From: Aquanectria penicillioides
Taxonomy: Eukaryota; Ascomycota; Sordariomycetes; Hypocreales; Nectriaceae
Length of the DNA: 64,000 nt
Direction: 5' to 3'
NCBI GenBank assembly: GCA_003415625.1
Contig: PYIU01000005.1
Span: 1,865,001-1,929,000 of the forward strand
This document shows positions 1 to 11,600 of the stretch, piece after piece (position 1 is the first letter of the stretch; every line of letters starts with the position of its first letter). The notes under the pieces are model-generated. The model was not told the origin of the DNA and searched no databases. It saw only the letters and a list, made by a program, of their open reading frames with translations. A program made the translations under genes and the position numbers.

Positions 1-2214
1 TCACAGCTGTTGTTGGTTAAGCGTGTGTTTCTTTTGCGGGCGATGTCTTGGAATGATTGAACACTGTGCGAGGTTGCATGCCACCGTTGGGTATTTACTC
101 AGCCCCTGATGAGCGATTGAATTTTTGTGAGCTTTGTTCAGATGGCGAGGATAGCGAAATGAAAATTCGAGACGATAAGGAGAAACGCAACCCAAAAAAA
201 ACATCACCAAAATGTGTGTGCGCGATAATTCCCGGGACTTCAACTCAGGGTTTGCGACCGGACCGGAAACTCGGACATCCAAGCGTCATCGAGTTAGACG
301 CAAAGCTGGGCGATGCCAGAAAAAGTCGCCACTGTGCCTTGGATTCACGCTACAGGTCGTTGGGACTTGGCACTGAGACTGGGCACTGTGCTCTGCCTCA
401 CACTCCCCGATCAAGGGACCACCCACTTTGCCGACCAGGCAGACTTGGCAGAAGTGGCGACAACATTACTGCTGAAACATCTCGTTGTGAATTCGCCGAC
501 AAAAGCAAACAGCTTGAGTGGCGTTGGGAGCTCAATGGCGAACCCCAGTTTGACTTTTATCGATCCGTCTGTTTACACGTCTGCCAATACGAGAATCAAC
601 CGTGCAACAGTTTGGGTGTATGGAGTCAAAATTATCAATACCCTTCAGTGAGTGTCCCGCGTTGTGCTGGCTCGGGGAGTCCACGGTGGTCCGTCCATTG
701 GCATCCTCTCAATTTAGATTTTTAATACGCAAAAAGGCAATTTAGCCCGGCCCTCGTCGACCGGCTGGGAGAAGACCCTGGATTGCCTGATGAGTGAAAC
801 CAACTTTGGGTTGACTTTTCCAGACTGGTGCAGGGCCAACCTTGGAGCCAAGTGGAGCGCCCCTTTCCAACCTTTACTGATCGATCCCCTTCGTCCTTCG
901 GAAGAACACCGATCATGGCTGATGAGTGAGCAGTTTGAGTAACAAGACGGAATTCCGTGAGCATCCACTCGGATTCCGGGCCCCCCGAACCCGGTGATGC
1001 GACACGTTTTTTGCCCTTGGCTACAGGCACTTATGTCTCGTACGGAGTGCAGCAAGCAAGGTCGAAGCTAAACGCAGTAATCACCAGGCCTCTGACAAGC
1101 GACATAACCGGGAGAAAACAACCTTGATTACTCACTGCCTGCGCAGTCGGCTGGTGCGTCGTCAAAGTCACTTTCCTGAGGTCCCCGTGTGCCTCAGACG
1201 TGGGGGAAGATTGAGCGAGATGGAGGGGATCCCGGCCATTCCATGGGTTGATTGTTAAGCAGCCCTGGCAGAGCACGAGTTCTGAGCATGTCAGTGGACA
1301 GCGAGGGAGGGGCTCACCCCACCGTCATCCACTGCCATCCTCTGGCGTCCGGTGGCTCCCACCTGCGTTGATGGCTTGGGCCGGCACAGTGCACGGGAAA
1401 GCAGATGTCGTCCTGAGATGGCCTCGCAGCGATTGGATGGACCCCTCCGTCTCTGCCGTCTTGGGTGTTGTCGCCGTACTCCCTCCCCTTGCTTTCCTGC
1501 GAGGTAGATGAGCTGGGATGGCACAGGGTATTGACTGTGATCCATGGACCTGCCCACGCGCACCTCGGTACCGCTGTACCGCTAAACCCACTACAGACGC
1601 ACCACCCGTGGGCAGCACCTCCAAGTCCACTGACCCGACACGCTCTAGCTCTGTGTGCCCGCTAAACCTCCCCACTACCCACTGTTGCTACCCACTGTGC
1701 CATGGCTTCGGCGGCAATCGGCCTCGACAAAGCATCCACTGTCTGAAAACCCGCCCCAGGACTCGACTTGGTCGTTCCCTTCTTCCTCCACTTCTCCCCG
1801 AACGTCCATCTCGACATTTCTCTGAAGCGCCCGTCCGCCAGAGATTCAACTTCGCCCATCACCCTCGACGACCTCAACAACGGATTCGACGACGTGACGA
1901 CTGTGACGCCCACCGCCTTTGACAGTGTTGCTCGACAGAGTCGCCCTTCGAGTCACGCCCTACGGCAAATTTGTCCCGCAAAAAAAAAAAGGTCACAAAC
2001 CCCGCTCGCTCGCTTCTGAGACAGCGCTCATCTACTGCGCCGCATCCGGCTTCAACTACCACCAAACTCGAATTCTTTTTCACGCCAACTTCTCAGTCTT
2101 TGTACTGGAAAGAGGAGGATCGTTTGAGGAACTTTTGTTGTTGGAGGGAATTATCATTACCGCCACCAGCCTGTCGACTTTTCGCTCACGGCAAAACTAT
2201 TCTTCTGTCAGAAT
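1..2214. other. Intergenic region upstream of the cys-3-like gene
   Basis: No credible gene is visible here. The longest open frame (57-725, +, 222 codons) has no recognisable domain, is rich in Arg/Cys/His in the manner of a chance frame and has no splice partners. The last few hundred bases contain pyrimidine-rich tracts and an A-run near 1980, consistent with a promoter and 5' leader for the gene that starts at 2215. I saw no exact CYS3 palindrome (ATGRYRYCAT) in it. Confidence 0.5.
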
Positions 2215-3774
2215 ATGTCCAACTACAACGGTCGCCGCGGCCCCAACGTGTCGCAGTATCTCCGGGACCTCAACGCTATCAACCGCCAGGAGCCTGCTCA
2301 CGAGGAGCCTTTCAACATGGAGGAGGACCTTGCTCTGTTCACCAACACTCAGTTCTTCGACTTCGAGACAGGCCAGAACACCGACTACCAGGCCCAACCC
2401 GTCAAGGTTGATGTTGAGTCTTCTCAGAGCGCCTCTCCTTCTGAGGACATGACTCCTGCCCAATCTGTTATGGGAGAGTTGTCCGGCCTCGATTTCATCC
2501 AGAGTGAGTTTCACGATTTCCCGCATGTTCTTCTTTCTTGAAAAAAAAACCCTCTCAATTACGGCTGTTGCATGGCACACACGGCGTGGTAGCATGACTA
2601 GGACGGGCCGCCAGCGTCAGTCATCGCGAGATTGCTTCACTGCACGGTGTTGTGCTGTGTTGTGCTGCACGGCACTGTCCCCAAAGCTGCGGCGGACTTC
2701 TGTGGCTGGTACCTCAACTCTCCACCGAATGCCCAATGCCGCTCAAGTGGACGGCTTGGGGAACATGCATTTCGGGGCACAGCTCTATGATGCACACATA
2801 ACTGCAACTGCTCCTCCAACTAACCATTTTACTCACCACCCTCGCATTTTCGACCCTGCCCCTGTGTGCGTCGCGCGCATTTATCATTGGGACACAGTTG
2901 TCTCAGGATGCAGGCTCACTCAAGCGTGTGGCTCGCCCTGGGGCACCAAGTTGAACCTAAATGGCTGAATGGTGGATGGTGTCAATGGTGCAATATCTCG
3001 TGATTTGCCGACACCGATCACGACATCGATCAACATCCCTGTCCCCTACCACTCCCCTTCCCAAGTTGGGCAAGCCGCTTCCCCAGTCTCCATGGGCTGC
3101 TGCTTCAACATCAATTATTCTTCATCTCTCTATTGTCAACTCTTATCACCTTAATTCTTCTGCACACTTCTGGTCATGACTATTGAGTCTTCACGACCCT
3201 CGCTGACCACCGAACGATGGCAGGTGACTTTAGCTTTCCCGACTTCACCAACGCCTATCCTTCTACCCCCCTGAACGCCTTCCCGGAGAACCAGAACTTC
3301 CCTTCCATGCAGCCTAACCCGTCTGCTGCCTACCCCCAGGTGCCCCAGACCCAGCACCACCAGCCTCATTATGGCCAACCTGCTGCTCCCCAGCCCGCCG
3401 CCGAGAAGCGCAAGTCGGAAAGCGGCCCTTCCACTGGCCGGGGCATGAACTTCGAGGAAGCCTCCCGTCATGCTGCCGAGGAGGACAAGCGGAGACGCAA
3501 CACCGCTGCCTCTGCTCGCTTCCGCATCAAGAAGAAGCAGCGTGAGCAGGCCCTCGAGAAGTCCGCCAAGGAGATGTCCGACAAGGTCAGCCTCTTGGAG
3601 AGCAAGGTTCAGCAGCTCGAGATGGAGAACAAGTGGCTCAAGAACCTCCTCGTCGAGAAAAACGAGGGCAACGACGAGATTGTCACCCTCTGGAAGGAGT
3701 TTGCTGCCTCAAGGCAGAGCGACAAGGACAAGCCCGAGTCGAAACAGGACACCTCTGTCAAGGAGGAGCGGTGA
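2215..3774 (+). CDS. cys-3: CYS-3/MetR-type bZIP transcription factor (sulfur regulator)
   Basis: Nuclear bZIP activator of sulfur acquisition genes in filamentous ascomycetes. Two exons, 2215..2503 and 3224..3774, join to 279 residues. The donor GTGAGT at 2504 and the acceptor CAG at 3221-3223 restore the frame (a|gt = Ser97). The N-terminus is acidic and Gln/Pro/Tyr-rich, as in activation regions. The basic region at about residues 185-203 carries the bZIP signature N-x-A-A-x-x-A-R-x-R (Asn189) followed by KKKQR, then a leucine-zipper helix (LLESKVQQLEMENKWLKNLL). The conserved opening of the protein and the zipper match the CYS-3/MetR family, which is slightly shorter in Neurospora. The intron is unusually long (720 nt), and an ATG at 3217 just upstream of exon 2 could start a shorter protein from unspliced or alternative RNA. 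Known family members are regulated by sulfur status through an SCF ubiquitin ligase; nothing here tests that. Confidence 0.88.
2504..3223 (+). other. 720-nt intron of the cys-3-like gene
   Basis: The donor GTGAGT at 2504 and the acceptor CAG at 3221-3223 give the only join that keeps both coding segments in frame. This is many times the usual 50-100 nt of introns in this window. No extra exon with a continuing frame was recognised inside. It is also possible that part of this stretch is an alternative promoter for a short form starting at 3217. Confidence 0.7.
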
Positions 3775-4429
3775 CCCACCGGAGTTGACGACCAAAAATC
3801 CACTAATACTGACAACGAATCTCTTGTTGATGCGTGAGGGGCCAGTGGCGTTCTACTGTCTGGGCTGAGGAAGGGGTGGTTGAGGCGTTTATATTGAATT
3901 CTACGACCTGGGTTTCTGGGCGAAACGAGGTTATGATAGGTTGGCCATTAAGGCTGCCCGTAACAATTGCATAGACGAGGGCGAGGGTCAGGTTCTAGTA
4001 TATATCATCGGGCGAATGCAGATGGCGGGGATGGATATACGCATTCACCAGAAGTGATCTATAGACACAGATCTCGAGGTGGCAGGACGGGGCAGGACGG
4101 ACAGGGGGTTGGGGGGACCGGAGGAATCTTGCAGGAGGCTTATTTGCAATGATATCAATGTGTTTATGATACACTGTCCAATTTTAGTATTTTGTTGAAC
4201 AAAGGTTGTCAAAACGCCGATTGTGCCTGCAACATCATCAACAACCACAACTACACTCTTCTCTCCATGTATACAATTGCAAATTTCCGCATTCTCTCAT
4301 AAACTATGCACATGCCCTTTGTAACACCACCTATTCACATGTCGTAGCTGTTGACGTCAAGTTACTAGTACTAACCGCCATAATCTCCTCGCTCATCATC
4401 CCACAAGTCACACGCTCGCTCGCTCACCT
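3775..4429. other. Convergent 3' region between cys-3-like gene and the next gene
   Basis: This holds the 3' ends of two converging genes. It is AT-rich around 4140-4420 with T- and A-rich stretches suited to 3' end formation. No gene is seen. Confidence 0.5.
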
Positions 4430-5017
4430 TCACTCCTTTCCTGCACCTCCGTCACCTCGTGCTGCGCCATCAGCAGCAGACGCCGCCGCCGTCGCTTCGT
4501 CCGCCTCCTTCTGGGCCCTCAGCGCCTCAAGCCTCTGGCGATTTCGCTTCCCCAAGATGCGCAGCGTCGCCTCCCGCTCCATCTCCGTCATCCCCGCCCA
4601 GTTGCCGACCCGCGCCATGGACCCATCCGTGTTGACCACCAGCGGACCCAGCGCGTCCAGCCGGAGCGATTCCCCCACGCGTAGCGTCGTCACGTCATCG
4701 CCCCTGCTGCCGCTGCCGCTGCCCTCGCTGCCCTCGCTGCCCTCGCTGCCACTGTTGTCGCCCTGAGGTGGCGCGGGGAGTGGGAGCCGCTGCTGGCCTG
4801 CGGCCGCCGGGGGGGCCTGAGGGCTCGATCGAGTCTCCTCCACCTCGCTGCCCTTGGCTGCGTCTTGCTCTGCCGATGCCATCGTGGCGGCTGATGATCC
4901 CGATGGAGAAGCTGATACAGGTGAACGTGGTGGTGTGCTGCGTGACGTGCTCATGAACCGGCCCAAGGTAACGACGGAACGACGAGAGAGGCGCGTGAGC
5001 ATGATGGCCTCACACAC
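4430..5017 (-). CDS. Conserved fungal protein with mitochondrial-type N-terminus, unknown function
   Basis: Single-exon frame of 195 residues. The N-terminus (MLTRLSRRSVVTLGRFMSTS, from the second Met) is rich in Arg, Ser and hydrophobics without acidic residues, as in mitochondrial presequences. The middle is low complexity with a GSEGSEGSEGSGSGSRG run. The folded-looking part is near residues 115-170, with the block LGPLVVNTDGSMARVGNW, then MTEMEREATLRILGKRNRQR, and an Ala-rich tail. I recall this block from small uncharacterised proteins across Pezizomycotina, but no reaction is known to me. Starts at Met1 (5017), Met6 (5002) or Met22 are possible; the presequence argues for one of the first two. 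It converges with the upstream bZIP gene. Confidence 0.68.
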   Translation of the reverse strand: MCEAIMLTRLSRRSVVTLGRFMSTSRSTPPRSPVSASPSGSSAATMASAEQDAAKGSEVEETRSSPQAPPAAAGQQRLPLPAPPQGDNSGSEGSEGSEGSGSGSRGDDVTTLRVGESLRLDALGPLVVNTDGSMARVGNWAGMTEMEREATLRILGKRNRQRLEALRAQKEADEATAAASAADGAARGDGGAGKE

Positions 5018-6166
5018 TTACACTCACAGACCGACTTTTTTTTTGGGGGGGGGGTTCCCTTTCTCTTGTTGGTAATATCTCCAGACGCTTATACCCAAGC
5101 CACGTCAAAGTCGAGAACAAGAGCGAGACAAAGCTGAGAACTCGCTGGGTGGGGGGTCTTTTCTCTCTCTTTCTGTCCTTCTTTCTTGTTTCCTCCTCAA
5201 AAGCACAGCCGAGAGAACTTCTTCAGTAGTTTTGACTAGAACGCTCTGGCGCCTGGGTGGGATGGCGGCGTATCGTTGGTTGGTTGGTTGGTTGGAGATG
5301 GAGGAAGAGGAAGAAAAACAGGCCCAGCTAGGGATGGCAGGTTTCGGGGGGGAAAAACTGCCCAATCGAGCGAACTGCCCCTCTACACATGTCCTGATTG
5401 GTCTGGCCACTACCTATAACTCATCAATACCCACTGATTCTTCGTTTCTGCTCATCCCACAGCTCAACCTCAATAACCATGCCTTCTGCTGTCACATTTT
5501 TGCATCCGAATTTTCCGGGCGGGAAATGATCCCACCTTCCCGTCATGCGGGGGGAAATGAAAAAAGTTGGGGGTTATGCGCTGTTGGCATCGACAGGATG
5601 GTTGCATGGCCAGATCTGCAGGGCGGGATGAGGCGCGGGATGGATGATGCCATCGACGACGGCGTGATCTGATAGGCAGCCAAGACTTCTCTTTGTAATA
5701 AGATGCATCTAAGGCTGCTTGAACCACGATCCGGGGCGATGACGAGATGGACAGGGATGCATGAGGAACCCGACAATGGGGACCCATCACGGGAAGCTTG
5801 CAGGACGAGTTAGGCAACCTGACAAAGGACCTCGGAAGAATGTTCGGTTCAATTCGAAACCCTGGCCTGTGGCCTACTTGCAATGCTGCTAAAACGAAAG
5901 GGCCATCAAAACATCATCTAGTTGAGGCGGTTTCCCCCGGGCAGGGTGACACACAACTAACAAAAAGGGTTACAGCCCCATTTCCTCGGGTTCAGCTCGC
6001 CACGAATTCTGTCTCTCAACGGACTATACACTTCCACACGCTCTCACATATGCGGTCCCGTCATGCCACTTCGACCCCGACATTCAACAAAGGGCAATGA
6101 CTTTGCAGAACTCATCAGTCACGGGCCGAGCGATCCATGGGAACCCTACCTAGTCTATACTACAGT
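5018..6166. other. Intergenic region 5.0-6.2 kb
   Basis: It contains the promoter of the small minus-strand gene and the 3' flank of the aminotransferase. Short open frames (for example 5232-5672 +, 5470-5883 -) lack domains and splice partners. A near-match to the fungal iron-GATA site, ATCTGATAG, is at about 5668, one base off consensus. Otherwise nothing is supported. Confidence 0.4.
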
Positions 6167-8696
6167 TTAGGCAGTCTTCTTGTGCCTGCACCAAAGAGTC
6201 AGCCGTCGTTCATCATATTATCGGTGAACATTAGGGGGTTTGAAACTTACTTCTGAACAACACGCTCAATACCATCCAGACCCATCTTCAGCACATCCAT
6301 TCTAGGACCGTACGAGAGACGCACGAAGTGGTGGCAAGGGCTGTCAAACAGATCGCGACGGCGAGAGGGGTTAAGATCGAAGAAGATACCGGGCACAACG
6401 ATGACCTTCTCCTCCAGACAGGCCTGGAAGAAGTTGAGACCGTCGGCAATAGCCTCGGGAAGACCCTCAAGGTTCAACCAGCTACATGCCGGTTAGTTCA
6501 GACGATCCCCCACATATAGCATGTTGGCGTAGGATGTAAACTTACAGGTAGAAAGTCGAGTCGGGCACGTACTTGATGACGAAGCCCATCTCGCGCAGGC
6601 GGCGAACGACGTAGTCACGCTTGTCCTATTCGATTGTAAGCAACCCTCTTCGTAAGAAACCAAAAACAGGTTGCACGGGTAATGACTTACTCGGAAGTGA
6701 GCCTGGAGGTGAGCCATCTCAGTCTTGACCAGAGAAGGCTCAAGCATGGGAATGGCGGCCTCCTGGAAGGGGTGGCAAGCACCACCATCAAGGTAGCTAC
6801 CGCAGGAGCCAATGCTACAAGTTTGTCAGTGGTGCTCAGATTCAGCAAGAAGATAGGTTGATAACATACGCGTTGATGTACTCTGTAGAAAGTGAACGTT
6901 AGCATTGGACTTTTTCAACAACCTCCCGCTCGGTACGGGGTGATAGTATTCAGGTGTTTGCTCACCCTTGGGGCCTAGGATCCAGGCAATTCGCCATCCA
7001 GGAAGACGGAAGCGCTTGGTGAGACCATCAATGATGAGAACATCATCCTCATCAACATCCTCAACGTTCTCGGCAGCAGAGATGGTGGTACCATCGCAGT
7101 TGCTAGTGTAGTTGTAGCCGGAGTAGAACTCGTCGCTGATGAAAGTGGCACGGCCACGGCAGATGTCCTGAATCTCAGCGAGCTCAGGGTTGGCGACCAC
7201 ACGGCCGGTAGGGTTGCGAGGGTTGGAGGTCAGGATGACGGAAGTACCACGGGCAATTTCCTCGGCGATCTTGTCGGGGTGGATGTGGTAGCCATCGCCC
7301 TCGGACAGAGGGACGGGAATGGCAGCGAACTGCGGAGATTTCATTAGTATCCAAACCACAGATCCAACCTGAGTTCCAACTCACGTTCTTGAAAAGACTC
7401 AGCATCTCGTTGTAAGCAGTGTAGTCGGGCAAGAAGAAACTGAGGTAGGAGTTTCCGAGGACGGCAGCGATTCGGATGAGACCGGCACGACCACCGGGAA
7501 CGACGGCGACGTTCTCCCAGGTGTACTGGCTGTCCTTGCCCTGACGATGCATCTCGTTGTAGAGCTTGGCAATGGCTTCTCTCAAGCCCTTGATACCGGC
7601 AGTAGGGCCGTACTCTCGGCCAGCCATGCTGATGTCGACGGTCTGAGGGCGGGGGAAGCAGCCGGCGATCTCATCTTCGACCTCGGGGGCACCCTGACCA
7701 AGGTTGGCCCACAGGTCGGGCTCCTCGAGGAAGCCATACTCAGAGGCACGCTCAGTGCACCAGATGACACCGGTGGAGGAGCGGCTGGCGTCGAGACCGG
7801 CGTGGGGCTGGTGACCCTCGTGGGCGTTACGGAACTGGCGATGGACCTTGGACTGGAACTCTGTGGGGGAAAGTCAGTATGACGGATGAGGATTATTGTC
7901 GAGCGGAATTGAGTGGGTAGGGAGCAATTGGGCGCTGGTGCAAGCAGTGGTGATGATGGGGAGCGATGGGGAGCGAATGCGCTTGACACGACCACGATGC
8001 GGCAGCTTGGTGCCGATGATGACGTTATGGGCAGGGAGCTCTCCAGCTCGTTGGATAGAGCTGTAAGCAGATGGAGGGGAGCTGGAGGGGTTCTTGCAGG
8101 CGGCCTTGCCAGGGTGGGAAGGCAGTGCAGGGGGCCAGAAGGATTGAGGCGCCCCAAAAAGCTGACAGTGGGTGGCACTACCAGGAATGAGGGGCACTGA
8201 GTGGTAGTTGGACGCACCAAGTTGCCGCGGGTAGTACTAGGTAGCACTGGGTAAGGGCACCAGTGCAGGGGGAAAAGGCTCTTAAAGGTGGGCAGGGTGA
8301 AAAGGCGGAGAGGACAGGTTTGAGAGGGAAATTTTTCGGGGACACGACGCTGCGGCGGTTGGGCGTCGACACAAGCTGCTGGCGCTTCCTCGCCGGCGTG
8401 GTGATGCCCAAAAAGAAAAAGAGGCTGATCACGCTCGCCGAGCTGGGAGCTGGGAGCAAGGAGCTAGGAGCTAGGAGCTAGGAGGGTGGGGGTGGGAAAT
8501 GTCGCGGGAGGTAGCTGAGACACACAGAGAGAGACGAAGGGGGGCACAAGCAGCACCAAGGCAGTGAGTGACTGAGACGAAACAAAGAAAAGCGAGGCTG
8601 ACCGCTGGACGAAGGCTCGCCGGAGCTGAAGCGACGAGCGAGCGTCTTGGGGGCGCCGGTGTGGCGGTTGATGGAAAACTTGCGGCCGCCGAACAT
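6167..8696 (-). CDS. PLP-dependent aminotransferase, class I/II fold
   Basis: Transfers an amino group between an amino acid and a 2-oxo acid using pyridoxal phosphate; the substrate cannot be told. Eight exons on the minus strand, 8696..8603, 7860..7385, 7329..6966, 6882..6870, 6814..6691, 6625..6546, 6481..6251 and 6185..6167, join to 466 residues and every phase closes. Visible motifs are SNPRNPTGR (about 225-233), ISDEFYSGY with the pyridine-contacting Asp256 and Tyr259, and DGLTKRFRLPGWR with the Schiff-base Lys295. A carboxylate-binding Arg follows near the C-terminus (HFVRLSYG). The exon structure is rich for a fungal gene: a 13-nt microexon (AGTACATCAACGC) and a final exon adding only six residues. 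The last split is supported by an exact GTAAGT, a GCTGAC branch and a CAG; without it the frame would end at 6247. The first exon (31 residues) is the least certain, since it lies behind a 742-nt intron. Confidence 0.85.
6870..6882 (-). other. 13-nt microexon of the aminotransferase gene
   Basis: AGTACATCAACGC is flanked on the minus strand by an upstream CTACAG acceptor and a downstream GTATGT donor. It enters in phase 1 and leaves in phase 2 and encodes the joined tetrapeptide EYIN. Skipping it would shift the frame of everything downstream of Lys311-Gly312, so it must be included for an intact enzyme. Confidence 0.8.
7861..8602 (-). other. 742-nt first intron of the aminotransferase gene
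   Basis: The donor GTCAGC (8602, non-optimal) and the acceptor CCCCCACAG (7863-7861) join exon 1 to exon 2 in phase. The region also contains open frames with no domain. It is the second unusually long first intron in the first 9 kb. A start codon inside this stretch, giving a shorter N-terminus, is the main alternative. Confidence 0.55.
8441..8483. repeat. Short tandem GAGCTGGGA / GAGCTAGGA repeats
   Basis: Copies of GAGCTGGGA and GAGCTAGGA follow each other within the aminotransferase first intron. A close relative of the motif recurs at 34765-34794 in another noncoding region. Confidence 0.7.
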
Positions 8697-11600
8697 GATG
8701 GAGAGCTATTGCGAGTTTGGTGGGTGTGTGTGTGTGTAGTTGTCAACGGTGACGAGGTTTGGGTTGTTCAGGAGCTTGTCTCGCGTATCTTGGAGAACAA
8801 GGTGACGGTGTAAGGTAAGGCAGATAAGGTGAGGACAACAACAACAGACGAGGGCGAAGAAGCGGGGCTCAAGCAATCATGCCAATGGACAGGCAATGAT
8901 CGTAGATGAAGAGGGATCGAGATGGAAAGCGGGAAGCTCAAGGAGCAGAGGGAAGAAGGGAGAGGGAGAGGAAGAGGGGAATAGTCCTGGGGATGGTCGA
9001 AAGGGGCATTGGATATAAGTGCAAAACGGACGTGTCGGGGCGTCGCACGGGGATGGGGCCGGGACGACGCCGCCGTGCAGAGCGTGCAGAGCGTGCACAC
9101 CGCAGAGGCCGCTGGGATTTCCTGTGAGGGTGTACAGGTAACTAGTTGCGTACTTCGTAGGGGTGCTGGTGGTCTGTGAGTGTTTCTGCAGTGAGCAGTG
9201 AGCGGCGAGCGGCGAGCCGTTGCCTGCCATTGGATTACATGACGCTTTTGCGGGATTCTCGCGGTGACATGGATTCGAGACCCCCCCGATCCCTTCCACC
9301 CCCATCCCATCCCATTCCCTTTGCATCAAAATGCAGGAATCTGCTATAACCGTAGTTATGGCATGGGGTGGCACTTTGCCTCACAAGGGACCTACCTCCT
9401 GCATGGCCTGTCACGATTGGAGCGCTGGGCTGAGCTGAGAATGAAAGCTGGCATATCAAAGTCAGCACAGACGCCGCCGCCCCCCAACCACGCCGCTATT
9501 CCGACACTTCCACTATTTTCTCATTCTCTCAGAGTCTCCATTCCTGTTCTGCAGCGGAAATCCTGGGGCACATCCCCTGACCCGGCTTGATGTAAGGTAA
9601 GATGGCTAGATACGGAGTAGATAGGTTAGGTGCCTACCCAGGTTAGGGTACCCAGGCTGGCTGGCATGTATGTGCAAGTACTGCACCTCTAACGGTACCT
9701 GGTATCTGGTCCGATGTTTTGCTTCTCGCCGGCCGCACAACACACCCACGGCTGGATGACCGCAGGGCTTCACTAGTGGTTTCTTGTGTTGATATTGATC
9801 CTCCCTCCTTTTCTTTTTCCCCAAGAGCTTAGCAGGGCGGCACCGAGCTCGAAGTGTCACTCGGCATGCCGGAGCCATCTAGCCGCCACACGGTAACCTG
9901 GCCAGCAGACAACACATACCTAAGCTAGAGGCAATTAACACCCGCCAACTAGGATCACTCTTGCATAGAACAAGTGCCGAAACTTCCTTCACCTCGTCTC
10001 ATATCTGTAGCCCTGTATATCGGCCTGTCTCAGTCTGAGGCACGCCTTGCGGAGGCCCCAAAGTGACGTATTTGGCTGGCCTCTGCTTGCGCGGCCCCAT
10101 CAATCGCATCTGGGCATGACATGGTGGGCTCCTTAGCTGCGTATCCAGCTGGTCTATGTTGATGGGCTGGGCAGCCACCTTTGGAAGTGAGCAGCCACCT
10201 AACGTCCTCTTACAACAAACGTGTACCTATGTGAGACGGATACACGGCAGCACCAATGCACCGTATCGTGATACGAAAACCGCCCACACACATCGATCGT
10301 CTTTGCATGCCCTAATAAACCGCGGTAGTTGCGCTGACATTTTGGTCTTTCTGTTCAGTGTTTTCCTTTTTTTTTCCTCCTGCCGTTCTCCAATGTTACC
10401 CAAACTAGCACCGAGCCTTTTTTTTTTTTTCCTCCCCCCCCCCCCCCAATCCCACTTCCCACCCTCGCCCACACCGGGCCAACAACTCACCTCCATTCCC
10501 ACGAGTAGCCTGTAGTGCCCGAAAGCTTCGAAACGAACCCACAAGGTGGCTCCTCAGTCCAGTCGGTGGACGTTCCAAGGTGGAGTCTATTATCCCACGA
10601 TAACTCGCATAAACACCCCGGGACAAGACCATGCCCGGATCTAGCTGCCGGCCCGGCCCCTTGGCCACTCTGGGAAACCGCACGAACCTCTTGAGGGCTC
10701 CGATGCCAACAACCCATGATACCAAGAGGGCAAGATGGTATGCTTCTCCCTCTTCTTTCTCGTCCCGGCCGGCGGGCGCGAAGGTCCTTCCCCTTTACGG
10801 CCCCAACTTTGGGACCCATTTGAATGGGGTGCCCCTCATTCTGGAGTGGTCCCGTTATTGATTGGGTGCGATGCTTGGATCAAAACTTGGAAGGCCTGTG
10901 GAACGACCCGCGGAAGTGATCCTGACGAATGAGTGGCCGTAGCTAACAATTGCTGTCGCTCGTATGGCGAGGCCATTCACGGCCGTGCCCCTCCACAAGG
11001 TGGAGAGATTTCTTGCTGGCCCAGTGCTTTTCTAATGATTTCTGGAACCCGCCCTGGGCGCAGACCTGGCCTAGACCTAGGTATACCCAGCACACCTGGA
11101 GCCCGACGAAGAAAACGTGGAATGGCCTTGGAAGAGGATGACACGCAGCCCGGTTGGACCCGATGTCGCGGGCCATACGGGGCACCCAGCTCCCAGTACC
11201 CAGGTCCGCTTACGGGAGAGACGGGGGATCGAGCAAAATCACCAGACTCACGGACGCTGCGGTGTCTTGGGCGTGTTGGCGATGGCGTCACATCGGCGCC
11301 CGAGTGGAATGTTTCGAGAAGGCCACACTCTGGCTCACCATACTCACCTTAAAAAGCCTCACGGTGTCTCCGGGCCCGGGGTATCACGGCCATGTTTTAT
11401 TCGCGCATGCGAAATTACACCTGGAGAGACTTTGGCGAGGGTGTCAGTCTTGGTTTCCTTTGGCTTCTCTCGACAGGTTGCTACGATCCACCATTCCACC
11501 CAAGCCCGCCTGTCGTCCGTTGGTCTCCAGTTCAAGGCAACCAACCTTGTGGGGAGACTCGGGGATATTTGGGGGGGGGGGGGAAGGTGAATATGGTAAG

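Noticed and set aside
57..725. 222-codon open frame (+) near the window start
   Set aside because: Composition is unlike a folded protein, no domain, no splice partner, and several other frames of similar kind overlap it.
5232..5672. 146-codon plus frame in the 5.0-6.2 kb interval
   Set aside because: No domain, atypical composition and no continuation through introns.
5668..5676. ATCTGATAG as an iron-GATA site
   Set aside because: One base off the consensus, single copy, and not near an iron gene start.
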